Shown here: positions 57,058 through 64,000 of the stretch, one piece after another
How positions within the stretch are numbered: position 1 is the stretch's first letter
Layout: each line of letters starts with the position of its first letter
Assembly (NCBI GenBank): GCA_039090855.1
Contig: CM077011.1
Location: forward strand, 33,499,501 to 33,563,500
DNA from: Macrothele yani
Lineage: Eukaryota > Arthropoda > Arachnida > Araneae > Macrothelidae
Direction of reading: 5' to 3'
DNA length: 64,000 nt
The notes under the pieces: generated by a model
What the model saw: only the letters and a program-made list of their open reading frames with translations
Database searches by the model: none
What the model was told of the DNA's origin: nothing
Program-made: the position numbers and the translations under genes

Positions 57058-60000
57058 TTATCTCGAGGACGCATAAAAAACTCTAGTACGATAACGTTTT
57101 CCAGGCCTAATCGGACTGGTAAATTCAGGTGGCGTAGTTCTTTTCAAGGATTTGAATGGATCTGGAACATCGGTCTGCTGTCGGTCAAGAAATCCCGGCG
57201 GCTGACGGGAACGGTCAGGAACGGCTGAAATCCGTCGGTCCGGAACGGCTGAAGTGTCCGGAAATCCCTGCGACTGATAAGAACGGTCAGGAACGGCTGA
57301 CGTCCGTCGGTCAGGAACGGCTGAAGTCTGGCGGTCCGGAAATCCTAGCGGCTGATAGGAACGGGCTCCCCCAGGCTTTTGATATGGAGTCCCTTTGTGC
57401 TGGGGCCCGTGGTGTCCTTCCAGTATTCTTTTGGACGGACGTGGCTCCGGCCACATCGTTTGCTTTCGCTTACGCCCTCGTGGCATGAGAGTAGCAGCAG
57501 GCATCGGCCCTGTTTGCCCTGAGCGTAGGTTCCAGGGGCGAAACCCGAGCGGATGCAAGGATCTCTGCCTTCGTCGCTGTTGCGGCGAAGCAGACTGTGG
57601 AGACAAGTTACGTTTTCGCCCAGCTTTTGGTGGTTCTGGACGGTTTGTAATAGTCAAATTATTGTCCATAACTGATAAATCAGAAATGTCCGAAGCCTCT
57701 GAGTCGCTGCTGTAATTCAGTGGTCGTGCAGGGCGATGTTTATTTTTGCCTTTAGGAATACTTTCTGACGAGGTATTCAAGGAAGTAGGAGCCTGTGTTG
57801 GTGCAGGGTTATCAGGAAACGGCGCAGCAATAGTCTTGGCAATGGTTGGAGGGAAAGGAACGATACTAATATTCGAAGAACTTGATTCGAGCCTTGGTCT
57901 CATGGAAGAATCAGGTTGCGTGTTTGGAAACCCGTCTTGAGGAGGGGAGGGTGAAGAAAAAATCACTGGAGATTCTTCAAAAATGTTTGTTGGTTCGTCC
58001 AAAATTTCTGGAAGTTGATCGTGAGATAAAGACTCTTGAGTCTGTGGAACAGAAGGGTGAGTAGGGTTGATTATAAAATCGATATTTCGTTCATGATACT
58101 TGCGGCACTGAGCAACGTGTACGTATTGAAATTGATTGTCAGGTTTTTCAAGAATAATGTTATTTTCAAACACATTTGCCACCCGATATGGACCTTCGTA
58201 ACTGGGTGCAAATTTCTTCACTAAAGTATGAGAAACAGAAGACTGGAAGTGCGTTTCCACGAGAGTGAGATCTCCAACGACAAGATCTGGTTCCCTACGC
58301 CTAGTATTATAATATCTTGCTTGAGCCGCTTGTGCTCCTAGCATTGCAACACGAGCTTTTTCTGCCATGATTCGTACTGATTTCGGAGTTAGTCGCTGGT
58401 TTAGTTCGTCGATAATCCCCGTTAAATTTTCAAAAGGTATTTTAATTTTGCGACCCAGAAAAAGTTCTGCAGGAGTAATTTTAGTAGATTCGTGGACAGA
58501 CGAGCGGAGGGCGAACGAAAAAAGCTCCAAATGGTCATCCCATCGTTCATGATGACCCATGACAAATGTAGCAATCATTTTCACTAGCGTGCGGTTTACG
58601 CGTTCCGCAGGATTACTCTGGGGATGATATGGGGAAATGAATTTATGTTTAATGTGTAGTCTCGCACACATTCTTTCAAAAATGTCAGAAATAAATTGAG
58701 GACCATTATCCGAAACTACTTTATTAGGTGCACCATATCTAGAGAATACTTCATTAACTAATACATTACAAATAACTTCTGCCGTAGCGGCTTTAATGGG
58801 AAAAACTTCAACCCATTTAGAAAAATTATCAGTTAGTACTAAAACGTAACGAGCTTTGTTTTTAACAGATAAAGGATAAGGTCCCAATAAATCTATTGAA
58901 ATAATGTCAAAAACATGAGAACTTGAATTAGATTTCAAGTGACCGACCGGTCTTACATTACGGTAATTATTAATCTGACACAAGTGACATGATTGAACGT
59001 ATGCGAGCACACTTTGGTACATGCCAGGCCAATAGGCAACATCCCGCAATTTACAACGGGTCTTGCGAATACCTAAATGGCCTGCAAGAGGTTTGTCATG
59101 AAATTCGTTTAAAAGGGCCATTCTAAGGGTTCGCGGAATACATGGGCGAAACTCTGCCCTAGTAGTCCTAGATTTCGTATAGTAAAGAAGACCCTCTATT
59201 ACTTCAAAATGCTGTGACCTTCCAGCCAGAGAAGGATCACTTTGTAGGGGTGAACCCGCAAGCAAAAAATTATAGATATCCCCAAAATCTGGATCATTTA
59301 TTAATTCTGCCATTATCTGCTCTCTGGATGTTATATCAGCTATTAGAAGTAAAGGCTGACATCCAGGAGTAGTTTCTGTAGGGACCCCACTAATCGGAAC
59401 GCGAGACAATGCGTCCGGTAATTGATTCTTATGACCTGGCTGATAGGAAATTTTGATATTGCTCTCTTGTAACTTCAGAGCCCACTTCATAAGTCTTTGA
59501 GATAGGTGCTTAGCAGAATTCAAATACTGAAGGGCAGAATGATCCGTAATTATGTTAACTGTCAATTCGTTAAGATAACATTGAAACTTATTAAGAGCAT
59601 ACACAACAGCAAGACATTCACGTTCCGTAGCTGAATAATTGCGTTCAGCTTTGGCTAAAGTACGAGACGCAAAAGCTATTGGATGCCCAGCTTGTGACAA
59701 AACGCAACCAAGACCAACTCCGGATGCGTCAGTATGAATATCAAATTCCTTAGTATGATCCGGGAAAGCCAACACCGGAGGCTGAGTCAACGCAGACTTC
59801 AGTGTTTCGAATGCAGCGTTAGCCTCAGGTGTCCAAACAAACTTCTTGTATTTACATTTTAAAGCATACAATGGCTCACAGATTGTAGCATAAGCGAGGA
59901 CGAACTGCTGATACCATCCGGTCATTCCCAGAAAGCGTGATAGTTCTTTTGCTGTTTTAGGCCGAGGAAAGTCAACAACAGGCCTAATTTTTTCATTATC

Positions 60001-61250
60001 CGTAAATAAGCCGTGGGGAGTGATTTTCAACCCCAGATATACAATCTCGTCCCTCGCTATCTGGCATTTACTAGGTTTTAACGTCAAGCCAGCATTGTAT
60101 ATGAGTTGGAACACCTGTTTGAGCGGAGAAAGGTGCTCGTCAAAAGTCTCGGATGTAATAACAATATCATCCAAATATACATGCACATGGGGACCCAGAA
60201 CAGTTCTGACAACCGTATCCATAAGCTTTTGGAAAGTAGCAGGTGCAGAAGCTAGTCCAAAGGGCATACGCAGGTATTCATAAGCCCCAAAAGGAGTCAC
60301 AAAGCCTGTTTTATCGACAGAGTCCGGATGTACTGCCACCTGCCAATATCCACTCGCCAAATCCAAGGTTGACATCCATTTGGTTGACGACAGGTCATTT
60401 AAAATATGCGACATGACAGGTAGTGGATAATTGATCGTTTTTGTGACTTGGTTGAGCTTGCGGAAATCTGTCACGAAACGAAATTCATTGGGTTGTTTCT
60501 TTGGAACCAAAAAGGCAGGAGCAGCCCAGGCGCTTGTTGATTCCCTTATTATGCCCTGTGTAATCATTTCAGAAATTTGACGTTGCATTTCCTGTTTCTT
60601 ATGGGGAGCACAAGGGTAAGGTTTCGTCGCAATCGGTTTCGAACCCTCAGTGTCAATGACATGATAAACCACCTGTGTGAAACCAGGTTGATCCGAAAAT
60701 AAACCAGGGCTTTCCTGTAAAAGGAGAGAAAGCTGGTCTCGTTGCCTCTCATTCAATTGGTTACTCAATAACAAACTCGTTATATCCATAGGGACCGTAG
60801 GAATCATTTCGACAGGTTCCGGAAAGGAAATCACATGTTGTACGAAATTCAAAGTTATTTGAAACGTATGAATAAAGTCCATGCCCATTAGACATTTCAC
60901 AGGTAGTTCGTCTATAAGCAGGAAAGAATGCGTAAAACGAGCCTTTCCCAGCCCTAAAGATAATGTGACAGTTCCTGTGATACTGAAGATTTCGTTATTT
61001 GCACCTCGCAAATACTGCGTCGCAGGCTGAACGAGGACTGCAGGAAAATTGTCAGTGCAAAACTTCGTATTTAGGGCTGATATTTCAGAACCAGTGTCGA
61101 ACTTTGTCTCGACAATAATATCTTCAATTGTCAAGAATACATCAGGCAACTGAGGAGTTTGAACAGTCACTAATACTGTTTTAGGGTCAGAATGCTTGGT
61201 ATCAGGAAGCAGGACCGACCCTTGGTCTACTTCCTTTGGAAGTTTAAAGG
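57058..61250 (-). CDS. Gypsy pol: protease, RT, RNase H, integrase
   Basis: 1,370 codons from the Met at 61170. The frame is open up to the slippery site at 61242-61248, which is the likely entry from gag. Residues counted from that Met: protease FDTGSEI (Asp 25), RT about 190-380 with LRMPFGLASAP and YLDD (332-335), RNase H about 470-590 with FDIHTDASG, integrase HHCC finger (His 691, His 698, Cys 728 area) and core IDLLGPYP (Asp 760), SDNGPQF (Asp 821), QSNPAERV (Glu 856). A Ser/Pro/Arg-rich tail from about 1070 carries repeated SAVPDR words. No chromodomain or env was seen. The order is the usual gypsy one, unlike the element at 43918. Confidence 0.95.
61204..61248 (-). promoter_or_regulatory. 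Putative -1 ribosomal frameshift site between gag and pol
   Basis: Minus-strand heptamer TTTAAAC (61242-61248) lies in the gag frame as T TTA AAC, 12 bases before the gag TAG (61227-61229). A -1 slip enters the pol frame exactly. Six bases downstream AGGAAG (61230-61235) can pair with CTTCCT (61204-61209), with GACC/GGTC possible inside. Confidence 0.75.
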
Positions 61251-62390
61251 ATTCCTGGTTGGATTATCATGCGGTCTGAAACCTCGACCCTGCCGGGTAT
61301 CGGGAAAATTTTCACGATGAGGAAAACTGCGTGAAACCTGCGTCGGGAACTCCGCGTGTCTGTTGACATTTTCATATATATTACTTCTTCCCTCAGCACG
61401 GGCAGAAAAATCATCATTGCCCTGAGCATGAAAACGTTCCGAATGCTGTGGATTGGAACGGGGTCGAGCATACTGTGCATTTGTACGATATCCCGAAGAT
61501 TGTTCAGAAACTCGCTGTTGGTTTGCCACTCTTCTGTGTGGTGGAACGTATGAAGCTTGGGTGTGCACTTGTGTATGCTCGCGCTGAAAGTTATTATGCC
61601 TATTATGCCGCTGAGGGTTTTCGTAATAAGCCTCGCGGGGTGCCCGAGCATGGTGAGTTGAACCATGTTTGCCATGTCGCTCTTCATACGTGCGTATGAG
61701 GCGAAGGCATTCATGAATTGTGGCAGGGTGTCGAATCTCAAGAAAATCTTGTAAAAATGGGTCGAGCTGCTGCAATAGGGTATCCAACATGTCAACATGA
61801 CTGGCATGTGGATCCCATAAGTTATATAAGCGTGTTGTTTCCAACGCAAATGCAACAGGGCTATCGTTGGGTCCTTGCTGACGAGAAAAAAGCTGTTGTG
61901 CAAGGCTAGCTGGACTGAGGCCGAAAGGAAAGACCTCCAAAAATTCTGCACGGAAATTCTCATAATGAGAATCCGGGTTCGACACTCTCCACTGCCGACA
62001 CCAGGTCTTAGCGGTATCCTTCAAGCAAGTGCCTGCGATTTGTACTTTGCAGTCTTCAGGAATATTGTATAGATCAAAATGATCTTCCAGATCTTCGAGG
62101 AACTTTAAGGACCCCTCCAACCCATTAAAATGAATTGTTCCTGCATGCGGCACGAAATGGGCAAGCATTCTGCTTCGCTGAGAGGATTGAACTCCCTCAG
62201 GTACGACCCGCGACTCAGAGTAATAGGAAGCTGGTGCATTACGAAATTGTGAAGAATGCCTGGGTATGTGTAGATCACTTATATCAAAGTGTGCCCCACA
62301 GGCTTCTTGCAGATGGTCGAGATTAATCCCATCACCACCGAAACATGTCTTAGGGTGGAAAATTGAAGTTGTCTCAGGTAGTGAAGACAT
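61227..62390 (-). CDS. Gypsy gag, intact
   Basis: 387 codons from the Met at 62390 to a TAG at 61227. Capsid-like stretch at residues 80-240, including KVQIAGTCLKDTAKTWCRQW and YENFRAEFLEVFPFG. The C-terminal third is rich in Arg, His and Gln, with no CCHC knuckle, so RNA binding would rely on basic residues. The start is the first Met after the PBS region. It would form the particle that packages element RNA. Confidence 0.92.
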   Translation of the reverse strand: MSSLPETTSIFHPKTCFGGDGINLDHLQEACGAHFDISDLHIPRHSSQFRNAPASYYSESRVVPEGVQSSQRSRMLAHFVPHAGTIHFNGLEGSLKFLEDLEDHFDLYNIPEDCKVQIAGTCLKDTAKTWCRQWRVSNPDSHYENFRAEFLEVFPFGLSPASLAQQLFSRQQGPNDSPVAFALETTRLYNLWDPHASHVDMLDTLLQQLDPFLQDFLEIRHPATIHECLRLIRTYEERHGKHGSTHHARAPREAYYENPQRHNRHNNFQREHTQVHTQASYVPPHRRVANQQRVSEQSSGYRTNAQYARPRSNPQHSERFHAQGNDDFSARAEGRSNIYENVNRHAEFPTQVSRSFPHRENFPDTRQGRGFRPHDNPTRNPLNFQRK

Positions 62391-62425
62391 GGGTAATAAT
62401 TGTCAAGATCTCGTGTTCGAGAAAA

Positions 62426-62437
62426 GTTCGGGCGCCA
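62426..62437 (-). other. Gypsy primer binding site
   Basis: TGGCGCCCGAAC on the minus strand, two bases after the 5' LTR. It equals the first 12 bases of the tRNA-Lys site known from many retroelements. The following bases (TTTTCTCG) do not continue that match. Confidence 0.8.
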
Positions 62438-62439
62438 AT

Positions 62440-63147
62440 TATAATGAATATACCTCTTCTACCAGCTAAGCTAATTATAATGAATAAAGCTTTCAACTAA
62501 GCTAGTAATGTTTTATAATGCTTCGGCTACTGAATTATATGCTTGTACTAAGCTTCTAATAGTGAATTCAAATGGTTGTTGTTACTAGTTAATTAAGATC
62601 ATGAATAAAGTCTCCTGCTAGTAGTGTAGTAATAGTATTGAACAAACTTATAACTGGTAGTAATGTTGTAGCAGTAATTAGGATGAATAAAGTCTTAATG
62701 CTGGTTGTTAATAGTAATAAACTAATGACATAAACCTAACAGCCAGACAGAGATCTGACAAGAACTATGAATTGAGAAAGACGTACTTACGAAAAGCTCT
62801 TTTATTATATAACTCTGGAATCATCCAACGCACACACACAACTCGTTTCACAATAATGAAGAATCAAACTAATCACATAGAACGAAGCTCTCAATACAAC
62901 AACAACAACAAACTCTCTCCTTCACATAAACCAACGCTCTCCGTACAACAACAAACGCTCTCCTTAGATATCGCTGAACGCGCCTATTTATACTGGCTAC
63001 CACCACGTCATGACTTACACTCATTGCCAGATCTCATTCAGCGGGTGAAATAACATCTCGTTCAGTAAGAAGATAATTTACATAGTAAAATAAAATAACC
63101 AGAGATAGTAAAATCAAAAGGAAATTGAATATAGAGTATACGTTACA
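62440..63147 (-). repeat. Gypsy 5' LTR, 708 bp
   Basis: Same ends as the 3' LTR. Two 21-bp units (about 62934-62975). Confidence 0.93.
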
Positions 63148-64000
63148 TATACAGTTCACATATGAGTCTAAAAATAATGGCTGCTTACCATTCCTTGATG
63201 TCCTTGTGTCACACTCTGAAGGATCATTTAGTACAACAGTTTATCGAAAACCAATTGCTGTTTCCTTACCCCGACATGCAAAATCAAATCACCTTCTACA
63301 CATACGTATATCATGCACTACATATATTCTCAACTGAGGATTCTTTGCAGAAAGAGCTTGAGTTGTTTAAACGAATTGCAGTACACAGAGGATATACCCA
63401 TTCCATTATAGACAAAGCTGTCCATAAATTTAGGAAACCGAAGCCTGTCTGCTTACTCACGCTAATAGACAACCTAGTACGACAGAATCGGTCGGTTATC
63501 CCATTTGCTCCACAGATTTGCTTCGAAATTTCAAAAATTCTCAGGAATTTTAATTTCAAAGTTATTTTTAAACCCATAAACAAGATCATTTTTTACGGAT
63601 CAAAAGACTACGTCAAAGACACAAATTCTTGGGGAATTTATCAGATACCTTGTGAGTGTGGACTTTCATATACAGGGCAGACTCGCAGGGCTTTAAGTTT
63701 CCGTGTGAAATAACACAAGGCCTACGTACGGAACTGTGAACTGAAGAAGTAGTCTATAGTCCAACATTGTCACGAAAATAACCATAAATTTTTGTTTGAA
63801 AACGTTACGCTTATTGATAAACCGGACTCGACTATCAAGCTTAATGTATTAGAAGCTTTCCACATATACTGGAACTCTTCACAGCTTGGCAACGACATGA
63901 CGTCGACTCCGTTTCTTTCAAGCGCGTGGAAACAACTCACCAAAACCCAAAAAACCCATGACCGTCAGAACTCTGATGATGTCAGAATGATTTGAATATT
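63148..64000 (+). pseudogene. Penelope-like element, right part with GIY-YIG endonuclease
   Basis: Continues the 55386-55737 fragment: QFTYESKNNGCLPFLDVLVS, TTVYRKPIAV and a linker, then WGIYQIPCECGLSYTGQTRR (GIY-YIG nuclease signature GIY...SYTG, about 63635-63690). A stop follows at about 63711, and the C-terminal stretch NHKFLFENVTLIDKPD with LEAFHIYW continues to the window end. Penelope elements combine RT with a GIY-YIG nuclease (established). Some frame changes near 63230 and 63745. The 3' end lies beyond the window. Confidence 0.88.

Larger units (their letters stand above)
55738..63147 (-). mobile_element. Young Ty3/gypsy element inserted in Penelope element
   Basis: LTRs at 55738-56513 and 62440-63147 differ by only about six single-base changes plus a 63-bp repeat difference and a 5-bp indel. 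TATA duplications lie at 55734-55737 and 63148-63151. The PBS is TGGCGCCCGAAC (minus strand 62426-62437), matching the first 12 bases of the classic tRNA-Lys primer site. A polypurine tract, AAGGGGGAGATGA, adjoins the 3' LTR. Gag and pol are open. The element may be recently active. Confidence 0.95.

Noticed and set aside
57058..63147. Endogenous retrovirus with env
   Set aside because: No env-like ORF with signal peptide or transmembrane segment follows pol. This is a gag-pol retrotransposon.

Overview
This window is eukaryotic nuclear DNA made almost entirely of transposable elements and tandem repeats. The families present (I-type, RTE and gag-like-ORF1 LINEs, Tc1 and mariner transposons, copia, two Ty3/gypsy elements, a Penelope-like element, a FLYWCH/MULE transposon and tRNA-derived SINEs) point to an arthropod. 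A chelicerate such as a spider is my guess, but the sequence does not prove it. Only one stretch looks like host coding sequence: a 107-bp exon (32027-32133) that encodes the zinc-protease motif of a CLCA-type calcium-activated chloride channel regulator. The surrounding kilobases are therefore probably repeat-filled intron or flank of that gene.

Layout: 1-5720 decayed I/Jockey-type LINE; 5711-7565 tandem repeats, the second family carrying DR1-like motifs; 8556-9796 Tc1 relic; 10254-14277 decayed copia; 14541-17103 5'-truncated RTE LINE on the minus strand. From 17104 to 29685 a Tc1 transposase gene is split by an 11,255-bp foldback element (17303-28557). This element has inverted arms of about 2.9-3.0 kb built from tandem repeats, a MULE transposase relic inside and an 11-bp target duplication. 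Then come a second Tc1 (29912-31232), the CLCA exon, a mariner (32195-33341), SINE pieces, a LINE relic with only a gag-like ORF (34690-38215), a fairly well preserved Tc1 (38216-39290), minisatellites including thirty 63-bp units (40392-42283), a gypsy element with integrase upstream of reverse transcriptase (43918-50556), a tandem SINE head array (51555-52130), 2.6 kb of repeats carrying a CTCF-like motif (52440-55080), and a young gypsy element (55738-63147) inserted in a Penelope-like element (55386 to the window end).

Many insertions can be ordered directly from target site duplications: foldback inside Tc1, SINE inside a foldback arm, two SINEs inside one gypsy LTR, a SINE inside a LINE ORF, and gypsy inside Penelope. 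The most notable items are the giant-armed foldback MULE, the gypsy element with copia-like pol order, the putative -1 frameshift site of the young gypsy, and the CLCA exon.
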